A stretch of 64,000 bases of DNA from Prauserella shujinwangii (GTDB lineage: Bacteria; Actinomycetota; Actinomycetes; Mycobacteriales; Pseudonocardiaceae). A program made the position numbers and the translations under genes. Shown in pieces: positions 1-7,421 of this stretch; within the stretch, counting starts at the first letter, position 1; each line of letters opens with the position of its first letter. Below the pieces are notes generated by a model. The model was not told where the DNA came from. It made no database searches and was given only the letters and a program-made list of their open reading frames with translations. The stretch lies in NCBI RefSeq assembly GCF_003001955.1, contig NZ_PVNH01000002.1, forward strand, positions 248,001 through 312,000, written 5' to 3'.

Positions 1-327
1 GGAAGGCGCGACGGAGGGGAGCAAGGCCTGAGCCAACGCGCCTCCGAACGCGTTCCCACAGAGCAAGTTGAACGGCCGGAAGGCGCTGAGCAGCGTCCGC
101 CACCGTGCCACCATTTCGGGAAAGCCCGAAACGGACTCGTCCCACGGGGCCAACGCGTCAACGACGAACACACTGAATCCAGACTTCGTCAGCAGCCGGA
201 CTATGGGCCGGAAGAACGCACCACCGTCCCATTCCGGAAGCACCGGGGACAAGACCAACGCCAGCCGCTGAGGTCCAGCGGCCTCCGGCAGGAAGGCCGC
301 GGACCTCAGCTCGAGGACTCTGTTCAC
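1..327 (-). CDS. alpha/beta-hydrolase-fold protein, partial, nucleophile Ser replaced by Ala
   Basis: Read from a GTG at 327 leftwards off the window edge, giving 109 codons. The order of elements fits the alpha/beta-hydrolase fold: a first core strand (residues 22-27), a segment ending in VVD near 57, and a nucleophile-elbow sequence near 91-96. The elbow reads G91-N-A-F-G-G where the family has G-x-S-x-G, so the catalytic serine is an alanine (codon GCG). The GTG overlaps the stop of the upstream metallolyase gene as GTGA, so the two are probably translationally coupled. It could be a non-hydrolytic member, such as a C-C lyase or binding protein, or an inactive homologue. The C-terminal half lies outside the window, so Asp/His cannot be checked. 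Confidence 0.7.
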   Translation of the reverse strand, partial: MNRVLELRSAAFLPEAAGPQRLALVLSPVLPEWDGGAFFRPIVRLLTKSGFSVFVVDALAPWDESVSGFPEMVARWRTLLSAFRPFNLLCGNAFGGALAQALLPSVAPS

Positions 328-1310
328 CGGAAACCGGCCCCGGCCAGGTCGCGTGTGCCAGACCCGGCGTGCGACGTTCCTCCACCCCGGCTCGCGAGCT
401 CCCGAGCGGTGGCGAGACTCGTCCGGTGATTTCGAGCGACGCTCTTGCGATGCTCCACCGAGAGGTCGAACTGCCCGAGTACGAGATCGGGCAACGGCAG
501 CGACGGCTTGGACTCCGGGATCGAGCACAGGAGCAGATCAGCCAGCTCGAGGGCCGGACCGAGTTGAACACGTGGTCCGGCGACACCCGAGCGATCGAGG
601 TAGGCCAGCCACTGCTCGGCGATGAGGTTGCCTGGACCTTTGCCCATACCTTGGACCGCCGAGTCGATCCAGGTCGCTCCGGCGTCGATGGCACTGATCG
701 CGTTCGCCAGAGCCAGTCCGAGATTGTTGTGTGCATGCAGCCCAACACCGCCTTCGACCACTGCCTTCGTGGCAGCGACGAGTTCGGCGATCTCGGAGGG
801 TGCCAGGCTTCCATTCGAGTCCGCGAGGTAGACGACGTCACATCCGGCGTCCGAGCTGGCCGCGGCCAGTTCCACCACACGTCGCGCGGGCAACCGACTG
901 ACTCTGGTCAGGTTGGCCGACACCGTGAAACCGAGATCCTTCGCCTGGCGAATGCAAGCCAGGCCGGGATCGGGATCATCCGAGGGAAGACAGACCCGCA
1001 CGAGACGCGCCCCGGCTCGGTGCATCGCCGGCAGATCGTCGCGGTCGATGTTCTTCGGATGGAGAATCACGCAGACGCGGTCCGCACCGATCTCATTCGC
1101 GACCGCCGAGATGTAGTCGTCATCACCGCGCCCCGTCAGCCCCAAGGTGGGTATCGGCGCGAACGAACCTTTTCGGTAAGCGATCTCGATCCAATCGAAT
1201 CCCGACTCGACACTGAGTTTGGCGTGCTCGATGGCATAGTCGAGCGGAAATTCGAAGCCATTTCGATATCCACCGTCACGAAGCGTAACATCAATATTGA
1301 CGATATTCAT
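324..1310 (-). CDS. HMGL-like (DRE-TIM) metallolyase/aldolase
   Basis: A 328-residue protein of the pyruvate-carboxylase/HMG-CoA-lyase TIM-barrel superfamily. The N-terminus carries the DVTLRDGG motif (metal-binding Asp and catalytic Arg), and a later GLHAHNNLGLA segment supplies the two metal-binding histidines. Both are hallmarks of 4-hydroxy-2-oxovalerate aldolase, HMG-CoA lyase and related Claisen or retro-aldol enzymes. The ATG at 1310 was chosen because GAAAG lies about 10 bases upstream; an in-frame ATG at 1319 sits too close to it. It is the third gene of a leftward operon (NMO, YciI-ABM, this gene, hydrolase). The substrate is unknown; in this context it probably makes or cleaves a branched oxo- or hydroxy-acid. 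Confidence 0.85.
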   Translation of the reverse strand: MNIVNIDVTLRDGGYRNGFEFPLDYAIEHAKLSVESGFDWIEIAYRKGSFAPIPTLGLTGRGDDDYISAVANEIGADRVCVILHPKNIDRDDLPAMHRAGARLVRVCLPSDDPDPGLACIRQAKDLGFTVSANLTRVSRLPARRVVELAAASSDAGCDVVYLADSNGSLAPSEIAELVAATKAVVEGGVGLHAHNNLGLALANAISAIDAGATWIDSAVQGMGKGPGNLIAEQWLAYLDRSGVAGPRVQLGPALELADLLLCSIPESKPSLPLPDLVLGQFDLSVEHRKSVARNHRTSLATARELASRGGGTSHAGSGTRDLAGAGFR

Positions 1311-1371
1311 CGATACCATTCTTTCGGTAAGTAGAATGCTGTCGAGCTCGTCGTTGCGCTCGGTCTGGTAA

Positions 1372-1965
1372 CTATCTGCGCGGACTGAAAATCTTCTTCG
1401 TTCGGTACAGCCGGTAGCGGGCACTGTCCGTGGTTTGCGCGAATTCGCGGTAGCGCCGCACGAATTCCTCGTCTTCGAAGATCGCGGCAAACTGTTTCTC
1501 GCTGTCCCACGCGGCGAAATTGACCACGGTGTCCTGTTCCACGCTAGCGAGTAGCCGCGACCCACGGAACCCGTCCGCCGTTTCCGCGACGTACTGGACG
1601 GCGTCCCCCAGAAAGCTCAGTGTTCGGGGGGCGTCCTGCGTGGTCGCCACGTTGATGAGTAGGACGGGATCGGGCGCGTTACCGCACGTGACCACACCGG
1701 GACTGATGTGAGCAGCTGCGAACGCGGTGGTCTGGTAGTCGACCAGACCCGCCGCCTGCCAAGGATCCGCAGAAATGAGCTCCCCGATCGTTTCCTCCGC
1801 GAGGTCGGCCGTGACGATGACCGCACCCTGTCCGTCTCGCGTAGGACCCGCTACGAGGAAATTGCCGTTGTCAAAATTCTTTCGTAGCCATTCCCGGTGA
1901 TCGGCCAGCCGATCCTCCAGCACGACACGCGGAGCGCGGTACTCGACACGCAGGATGTGGATCAC
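1372..1965 (-). CDS. YciI-like domain fused to an antibiotic-biosynthesis-monooxygenase (ABM) domain
   Basis: A 197-residue protein with two ferredoxin-like (dimeric alpha/beta-barrel) halves. Residues 1-95 resemble YciI proteins (RVEYRAPR start, FLVAGPTRDGQGAVIV core). Residues 100-190 resemble ABM monooxygenases (VLLINVATT start, VNFAAWDSE). Such folds act as small cofactorless monooxygenases, lactone isomerases or dehydratase-like enzymes. The GTG at 1965 overlaps the stop of the upstream nitronate-monooxygenase-like gene as GTGA and has a purine-rich GGGGGAA upstream, so the two are coupled. The fusion would form a pseudo-dimer in one chain. Its role in the pathway is not known. Confidence 0.8.
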   Translation of the reverse strand: MIHILRVEYRAPRVVLEDRLADHREWLRKNFDNGNFLVAGPTRDGQGAVIVTADLAEETIGELISADPWQAAGLVDYQTTAFAAAHISPGVVTCGNAPDPVLLINVATTQDAPRTLSFLGDAVQYVAETADGFRGSRLLASVEQDTVVNFAAWDSEKQFAAIFEDEEFVRRYREFAQTTDSARYRLYRTKKIFSPRR

Positions 1966-2969
1966 GATTCCCCCGCGTGGATCAGGTTTGTCGCCGTCTC
2001 GCCACTGCTCAGCCTGTGCAGTACGGCCATCGCTTCGCCGACGATGTCTCGCACGACGGCACCCGCGGGCCGCACGTCGGAAACCAGATCGACGACCTCA
2101 CCCGCGAGCATCTGACGCTGTGTCACGTCGTCTTCTTCGACCGCCCTCGACCACGACGATTCGAGTTCGGCACGTCTGGCCGACAATTCCGCCTCGCGTC
2201 CCGTCCAGCGACGGGTGAAGTCATTCGCCACCGCGCGTGCCCGATAACGGTGGTCCCACGGGATACCACGCACGATGTCGAACACCCTGGTCACCACGGT
2301 GTCCGCGGCACCGGCGCGCAAGAGAACGCGCACCGTACCAGGACTGGCGAGGGACTCGTCCGTCGCCACGAACCTCGTGCCGAGCATGACCCCGTCGGCC
2401 CCCAGCGCGAGACACGCCGCGAGACCTCGCCCGTCGCAGACACCGCCTGCCGCGATGACGGGCACCGCATCGCCCACTCGGTCGACTACAGCCGGAATCA
2501 GCGGCAGCGAAGCACGTTCCTTGTGATGGCCGCCGGCTTCGGCACCCTGGGCTATCACCATGGTGGCACCCGCGTCGACCGCCGTCACCGCCTGACCGAG
2601 GTCATGTACCTGCACCGCGACGTGCGAGCCCGCGTCCCTTGCCTGGCGGACATAGCGCCGAACCTGGCTGTCGTCGCCGAACGACAATGCGACGACCGGA
2701 GGTGCGAAATCGAGCACCCTGTCCCACAGACCCGGCCGATCATCGAAGGTGAACATCACGCAGCCCGCTCCCCAGACACCTCCACCCTCGGCTGCCAAAG
2801 GCATCTCACGTTCGACGAAAGCCGGATCGCCGTAGCTGACGCCAACGAGCCCCAGCCCGCCCGCGGCCGTGACGGCCGAGGCCAGGCGGCCCCCGGCGAC
2901 GGCGCCCATGGGAGCGGAGACGACTGGATACTGGATCCCAAGCAATTCGGTCAGTCTCGTCCTGATCAC
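1962..2969 (-). CDS. nitronate monooxygenase/enoyl-reductase-like FMN protein
   Basis: A 335-residue TIM-barrel flavoprotein of the 2-nitropropane dioxygenase family. It has the N-terminal PVVSAPMG segment, the AQGAEAGGHH motif with the catalytic histidine and FMN-phosphate contacts, and VIAAGGVCDGRG further on. The family includes true nitronate monooxygenases, FabK enoyl-ACP reductases and NADH:quinone reductases, so the reaction cannot be fixed from sequence. The GTG at 2969 has GAGGAG six bases upstream; an upstream in-frame extension is not coding-like. It is the first gene of the leftward operon that runs off the left edge. Confidence 0.88.
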   Translation of the reverse strand: MIRTRLTELLGIQYPVVSAPMGAVAGGRLASAVTAAGGLGLVGVSYGDPAFVEREMPLAAEGGGVWGAGCVMFTFDDRPGLWDRVLDFAPPVVALSFGDDSQVRRYVRQARDAGSHVAVQVHDLGQAVTAVDAGATMVIAQGAEAGGHHKERASLPLIPAVVDRVGDAVPVIAAGGVCDGRGLAACLALGADGVMLGTRFVATDESLASPGTVRVLLRAGAADTVVTRVFDIVRGIPWDHRYRARAVANDFTRRWTGREAELSARRAELESSWSRAVEEDDVTQRQMLAGEVVDLVSDVRPAGAVVRDIVGEAMAVLHRLSSGETATNLIHAGES

Positions 2970-3082
2970 GCATGCTCCTCGATCGGATGTTCGCGAGTTG
3001 AGTGGGCGAATGGACCGCGCCATCGCGGAAACAGCCGCAGAATGCGTAAGGCGGCTTCTTTCGACATTCGCTGACCGGATGG

Positions 3083-3105
3083 TGAACCTTGGTCAACAAG
3101 GTCAC
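3083..3105. promoter_or_regulatory. inverted-repeat operator candidate upstream of the leftward operon
   Basis: A dyad ACCTTG-N5-CAAGGT lies at 3086-3102, with looser GTGA/CAC flanks. It is about 115 bases upstream of the first gene of the leftward operon and just before a terminator for the next operon. Position and symmetry suggest a repressor or activator site, perhaps for the IclR protein of the island, but no consensus was matched. Confidence 0.4.
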
Positions 3106-3191
3106 TTCATTAGATTAGGGCGGCACTCCCGGCCGAGTCCAAGACGTAGGTCTCGTGGCAGCCATCGGATCGCCCTATGGCAGAACGGAAA

Positions 3192-3223
3192 GGGGCCGGG
3201 CACCGTCAACGGTGCCCGGCCCC
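3192..3223 (-). terminator. hairpin terminator after the flavoprotein gene
   Basis: A perfect 13-bp stem (3192-3204 with 3211-3223) closes a 6-base loop, just downstream of the leftward flavoprotein gene that ends at 3241. It has no long U tract on either side, as is common in high-GC actinomycetes. Confidence 0.8.
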
Positions 3224-3240
3224 TCCGGCAGGCGGATTCG

Positions 3241-4662
3241 TTACGACAGCTGCGCCGCCGCGTGGCTTCCGGCGATGCGGCCGAACGTGAGTGAGCGGAG
3301 CACTGACGTGGCCGGCGGATACTCGTGGTAGAAGAGCCCGGTGATCTCCCCAGCCGCGTACAACCCGGGAACCGGGATGCCCGCAGGGGTCACCACCCTG
3401 GCGTCGACATCGGTGCGGACTCCGCCGTAGGTGAAGCAGATCGCCGCGGTCAGCGGAATGCCGATGAACGGTGGAGTGTCCAGCGGAACGGCCCAGTTGC
3501 TCTTCGGCGGCACGAGCCCGATCGTGCTCTTGCCGTCCATGCGGGTGTGGTCGAACTCGCCGGGCCCGGTCGCGGCGTTGAACTCGGCGACCGTCTTCTC
3601 GACCGCCTCCGGTTCCAGGCCGAGCTTCCGGGCGAGCTCGCTCAGCGAATCCGCCTGTTCCGGCGGAACGTCACTGAGCAGGGCGTTTTCGATCCCGGGA
3701 ATCGCCAGTGTCTTGGCGTCCGCGATCCAGTACGCCTCCTGGTTCTGGTGCCGCCAGATCTCGTATCCGACCAGCTCGAACGTGTTGTCCCAGGTGTCCT
3801 TGCCCTCGTCGAAGAAGCGCTCCGCCTTGCCGTTGACGAAGATCCCGCCGATGTAGCCGTACAACACGGCGTCGGCGGACGTCGTACGCCGGTCGACCGG
3901 CTCGGCGTGGATCATGTCGAACTGTCCCGCGGTGTCCGCACCCACCTCGGTCGCCATCCGGATTCCGTCACCCCGGTTGTACGCGATGCCCGGCGCGATG
4001 AGCGGCAGGTCGCACGCCTGGTTCCCGAGGTAGCGCGTGAGCATCTCCGGGTTCCCCTCGAAGCCGCCACAGGCGAGCACCACCGCCTGACTACCGAGCA
4101 GCTTCAGCCGACCGTCGTTGCCTCGGACCACGACGCCGTTCACCGCTCCGTCGTCCGTGGTCGCCAGCCGCACGGCCTCCGTCTCGAAGTACACGTCGAC
4201 GTTGTTGTGCCGATCGAGTGCCGCCGACAGCGTGGAGACGATCGCCGCACCGCCGCCCTTCGGGTTTCCGGGTGGCGTCATCCGCGCGGTCCCACCGTCG
4301 AAGGTGTGAGCGATGGGAAACTCGTTGAACACCAGTTCGACGCCGTGTTCCTCGATGAACTTCAGGGTCGCGGGAACCTCGCGTTCCAGCGTTTTGCAGT
4401 AGTCGTAGTCGGAAAGGCCGCCCGACACTCGTTTGACGTGGTCGGGCCAGTCCGGGTCGAGCTTGCGCTCCTCGGTGATGCGCAGGAATGCGCCGGTCCA
4501 CCGGGTCGCCCCGCCGCGTTCGGATTCCGGCGATCGCTCGAGCAGGGCGACGCGGGCCGGGCTCGGGCGTTCGGCGGTGGCCTCTGCGAAGCTCAGAGCC
4601 GCGGCAAGCCCCGCGGCGCCGGAACCGATCACGACGAGGTCGTAGTTTTGCGTGGGTTGCAT
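3241..4662 (-). CDS. FAD-dependent dehydrogenase, fumarate-reductase/TcuA/KstD superfamily
   Basis: A 473-residue soluble flavoprotein. The dinucleotide-binding GSGAAG motif is at 13-18, a GGATRWTGAF segment follows, and the C-terminus has the GLYAAGE and FGRIAGSHAA motifs that close the FAD site in succinate dehydrogenase/fumarate reductase flavoproteins. Length and the AGE...YPP...FGRIAG layout are most like tricarballylate dehydrogenase TcuA; 3-ketosteroid dehydrogenases are a second possibility. The start at 4662 has AAGGAG six bases upstream, while an in-frame ATG at 4683 would place that Shine-Dalgarno inside the gene. It is last in a three-gene operon after a 2-hydroxyacid dehydrogenase and an ALDH. 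It may dehydrogenate a di- or tricarboxylate feeding the neighbouring CoA pathway. Confidence 0.85.
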   Translation of the reverse strand: MQPTQNYDLVVIGSGAAGLAAALSFAEATAERPSPARVALLERSPESERGGATRWTGAFLRITEERKLDPDWPDHVKRVSGGLSDYDYCKTLEREVPATLKFIEEHGVELVFNEFPIAHTFDGGTARMTPPGNPKGGGAAIVSTLSAALDRHNNVDVYFETEAVRLATTDDGAVNGVVVRGNDGRLKLLGSQAVVLACGGFEGNPEMLTRYLGNQACDLPLIAPGIAYNRGDGIRMATEVGADTAGQFDMIHAEPVDRRTTSADAVLYGYIGGIFVNGKAERFFDEGKDTWDNTFELVGYEIWRHQNQEAYWIADAKTLAIPGIENALLSDVPPEQADSLSELARKLGLEPEAVEKTVAEFNAATGPGEFDHTRMDGKSTIGLVPPKSNWAVPLDTPPFIGIPLTAAICFTYGGVRTDVDARVVTPAGIPVPGLYAAGEITGLFYHEYPPATSVLRSLTFGRIAGSHAAAQLS

Positions 4663-4715
4663 GGCTGTCTCCTTTGTCGCCATTGACAAGGGCAAGGTGG
4701 GGACGAGTTGGCGTG

Positions 4716-6191
4716 TCAGCGCAGGACGAAGGGATCGGCCATCGGTTCCGCACTGGACTCGAACCAGATGGACTTGGGCTGGGTGAACTCCGCGAAGCCG
4801 TCGATTCCGTTCTCCCGGCCGTAACCGCTGTTCTTGGTGCCGCCGAACGGAGTGCCGTAGTGCAGTGCCCGGTAGGTGTTGACCCACACGGTTCCCGCTT
4901 CGAGACTGCGTGCGACCCGGTGGGCACGCCGCAGGTCCGCCGTCCACACCCCGCCCGCCAGACCGAACGGCGAGTCGTTCGCGATGGAGACTGCCTCCTC
5001 CTCGTCGCCGAACCGGATCACCGAGAGAACCGGCCCGAACAGCTCGTTGCGCGCCACCGACATGTCGTTGGTGACGTGGTCCAGGACGGTGGGCGCGTAG
5101 AACCACCCCCGGTCCGGAATCCGCGCGCCGGGCCCGCCCACCACCAGTTCGGCACCCTCACCGATCGCCTCGTCGACACGGCTTCGCACACCGGTGAGGA
5201 TCTTCTCCTGCGACAGTGGCCCCATCTCGGTGGCCGCCGAGGTGGGATCACCGAGCCGGATCTGCCTGGCCCGCTCGGCTATCGCCTTCACCAGCTGATC
5301 GGCGATGCGGTGGTGCGCGAGGAGGCGGGAACCGGCCACGCAGGTCTGCCCGGCCGCGGCGAAGATGCCGGCGAGAACGCCGTTGACGACCTTGTCCACG
5401 TCGACGTCCTCGAAGAAGATGTTGGCCGACTTGCCGCCGAGCTCCAGCACGGTCGGCTTGAGTCCGGACGCGGCCCGCTTCGTGACGGCGCGGGCGGACT
5501 CCGGACCACCGGTGAAGAAGATCTTGCGCGCCAGCGGGTGACCGACGAGCGCGTCGCCCGCCTCGTGACCGTAACCGTGCACGATGTTGAGGCAGCCATC
5601 CGGAAGACCGGCCTCCTTCGCGAGCCGACCGAGCAGGAGAAGCGACAGCGCGTTCACTTCCGGTGGCTTCACCACGACGGTGTTTCCCGCGGCCAGCGCC
5701 GGGGCCAGTCCCATCGCGCCGAGCATCATGGGCGAGTTGAAAGCCGGGATGACGCCGATGACGCCGTAGGGCTCCCGAACGGTCACCGCCAGCATCGACT
5801 CACTGTCGTGCGGAACCTGCCTGCCTTCCCGGTGATGGGCCAGGGTCGCGTAGTAGTGGTACCAGTTCCGCAAGGCCACCTGCTGGCCACGCACCTCGCG
5901 AATCACCTTGCCCGCATCACGTGACTCGAGCCCGGCCAGCTCGTCGGCGTGCTCGGCGATCAGATCGCCGAGTTTCCACAGCACTTCGGCTCTGGCACTC
6001 GGGCCGACACGCCGCCACGCGCCGAACGCCTCATGCGCGGCGGTGACGGCACGGTCGACGTCGTCCGCGCCGCCGCGCGCGATCTCCGCCCACGGCTCGG
6101 CGGTCATCGGATCGATCGTGGGAAGGTACTCGCCGGAAGACGGAGCCACCAGGGCTCCGCGGATCCAGTGGTCGTGTCGTTCCAGCCTCAT
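4716..6191 (-). CDS. NAD(P)-dependent aldehyde dehydrogenase
   Basis: A full-length 491-residue ALDH-superfamily enzyme that oxidises an aldehyde to an acid. The general base is Glu250 in LELGGKS and the nucleophile is Cys284 in AAGQTCVAG. The Rossmann FTGGPESARAV motif lies near 226-235, and the C-terminal FGGTKNSGYGRENG is typical of betaine/4-guanidinobutyrate-type ALDHs. The ATG at 6191 overlaps the stop of the upstream 2-hydroxyacid dehydrogenase as ATGA. Within the island it probably makes the carboxylate later activated by the CaiB pair. Confidence 0.92.
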   Translation of the reverse strand: MRLERHDHWIRGALVAPSSGEYLPTIDPMTAEPWAEIARGGADDVDRAVTAAHEAFGAWRRVGPSARAEVLWKLGDLIAEHADELAGLESRDAGKVIREVRGQQVALRNWYHYYATLAHHREGRQVPHDSESMLAVTVREPYGVIGVIPAFNSPMMLGAMGLAPALAAGNTVVVKPPEVNALSLLLLGRLAKEAGLPDGCLNIVHGYGHEAGDALVGHPLARKIFFTGGPESARAVTKRAASGLKPTVLELGGKSANIFFEDVDVDKVVNGVLAGIFAAAGQTCVAGSRLLAHHRIADQLVKAIAERARQIRLGDPTSAATEMGPLSQEKILTGVRSRVDEAIGEGAELVVGGPGARIPDRGWFYAPTVLDHVTNDMSVARNELFGPVLSVIRFGDEEEAVSIANDSPFGLAGGVWTADLRRAHRVARSLEAGTVWVNTYRALHYGTPFGGTKNSGYGRENGIDGFAEFTQPKSIWFESSAEPMADPFVLR

Positions 6192-7207
6192 GCCATGTCC
6201 ACCCCGCCAACGACGTCTCGGGATCCTCGCGGTCCCGGTGGGAACGCGAGCTCGCCGGGGCTCAACCGGAACTCGAGGTAGTCCTCGAGCTGGCCGGCAG
6301 CACCCTCCGCGAACTCGGCGAACGCTTCGCGCACCGTCCAGCCGATGTGCGGAGTCAGCACGACGTTCGGCAACGTGCGCAACGGTGAGTCCGCGGGCAG
6401 CGGCTCCTCGGCGAACACGTCCAGCCCCGCCGCACGCAGCGGGCCGTGCCGGAGGGCGTCGACGAGCGCGTCCTGATCGACGATCGCGCCGCGTGCGGTG
6501 TTCACCAGCACCGATCCGGGCTTCATCGCCTTGAGCTTCGCCCCGTCGAGCAGTCCGCGAGACTCCTCCGAGAGCCTCAGATGGACGCTCACGATGTCCG
6601 AGGTGGCCAGCAATTCGTCCATGGGCAGTCTCGGCACGCCGTCAGCGGGCTCCGCCCGCGCGCCGGAGCGAGCCCAGGCGACCACGTCCATGTCGAAGGC
6701 CTTGGCCAGGCGTGCGACCGCCGCACCCTGCAGACCCATCCCGAGTATCCCCAGTCTGCGGCCGCGGAGCGTCCCGCCGAGGATTCCCGGCCACTGACCG
6801 TCCCGCATGGCCTGCCCGGCGAGCGGGAAGTTCCGCAACGCGGCGATCATCAGTCCGAACGTCAGCTCCCGCATCGCGGCCTCGCACGCGTCGTGACTCC
6901 GCCACAGCGGAACCACGATCCCTCGCCTGGCGGCCTCGTCGGCGTCGATGTGATAGGCGTGGCCTCCGGTCTGCAGGATGAGCTCCAGTTTCGGCAGGCG
7001 ATCCAGCGTCGCGGCGTCGAAGCGAGTCCGCTCGCGGACGGCCAGCACTATCCGGACGTCGGCCAGTTCCCGGTCCGGGACGTCCGCGAGCGGGCCGTCG
7101 AGCACGGTGACGTCGGCGAGCTCTCGCAGCCGGTCGGTCCCCGCGGCTTTGCGTATCTGCCCCTCCCAGTCATCGAGAATGAGCATCCTCGGCCAGTCGC
7201 GACCCAT
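6188..7207 (-). CDS. D-isomer-specific 2-hydroxyacid dehydrogenase
   Basis: A 339-residue NAD-dependent oxidoreductase of the D-2-hydroxyacid/phosphoglycerate dehydrogenase family, interconverting a 2-oxo acid and a 2-hydroxy acid. It has the coenzyme-binding GILGMGLQG motif and the catalytic Arg-Glu-His set in NTARGAIVD, GLDVFAEEP and LTPHIGW. There is no C-terminal ACT domain, so it is not serine-pathway PGDH. The ATG at 7207 has GGAGG six bases upstream; the in-frame extension to 7312 lacks coding character. It is the first gene of the leftward operon and is divergent from the CoA-transferase operon. Confidence 0.88.
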   Translation of the reverse strand: MGRDWPRMLILDDWEGQIRKAAGTDRLRELADVTVLDGPLADVPDRELADVRIVLAVRERTRFDAATLDRLPKLELILQTGGHAYHIDADEAARRGIVVPLWRSHDACEAAMRELTFGLMIAALRNFPLAGQAMRDGQWPGILGGTLRGRRLGILGMGLQGAAVARLAKAFDMDVVAWARSGARAEPADGVPRLPMDELLATSDIVSVHLRLSEESRGLLDGAKLKAMKPGSVLVNTARGAIVDQDALVDALRHGPLRAAGLDVFAEEPLPADSPLRTLPNVVLTPHIGWTVREAFAEFAEGAAGQLEDYLEFRLSPGELAFPPGPRGSRDVVGGVDMA

Positions 7208-7272
7208 CACCGACCTCCGGTTCGCATGCCCAGCGCAGTCCACATCGTTGGTACCGCCTCCTCGCCTTGCGC

Positions 7273-7410
7273 ATCCGCCTACGAGCGGATCTCCGAGTGT
7301 TCGAATAACCATCCGCTGTTACGGATCGTTTAAGCATCTGCGTGGCCCCCTGAGTTGTCAACCGCTAGCCAAGCTTCGTATATACGTAGTATGTTTCGAG
7401 TACACGAAGC
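7273..7410. promoter_or_regulatory. divergent promoter region with three dyads
   Basis: The 214-base gap between two divergent operons holds three dyads: ATCCG-N8-CGGAT (7273-7290), ATCCG-N6-CGGAT (7311-7326) and a 9-of-10 inverted repeat GCTTCGTATA/TACACGAAGC (7373-7382 and 7401-7410). The last sits directly upstream of the CoA-transferase Shine-Dalgarno and overlaps AT-rich promoter-like sequence. They are plausible sites for the IclR regulator encoded at 13637, but no consensus was matched. Confidence 0.5.
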
Positions 7411-7421
7411 TAGGAGGACCG

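Noticed and set aside
3241-4662. Assignment of the flavoprotein as 3-ketosteroid delta-1-dehydrogenase
   Set aside because: The FAD motifs are shared by the superfamily; length and C-terminal layout look more like TcuA, and no other steroid-ring gene is in the island, so only the superfamily is claimed.
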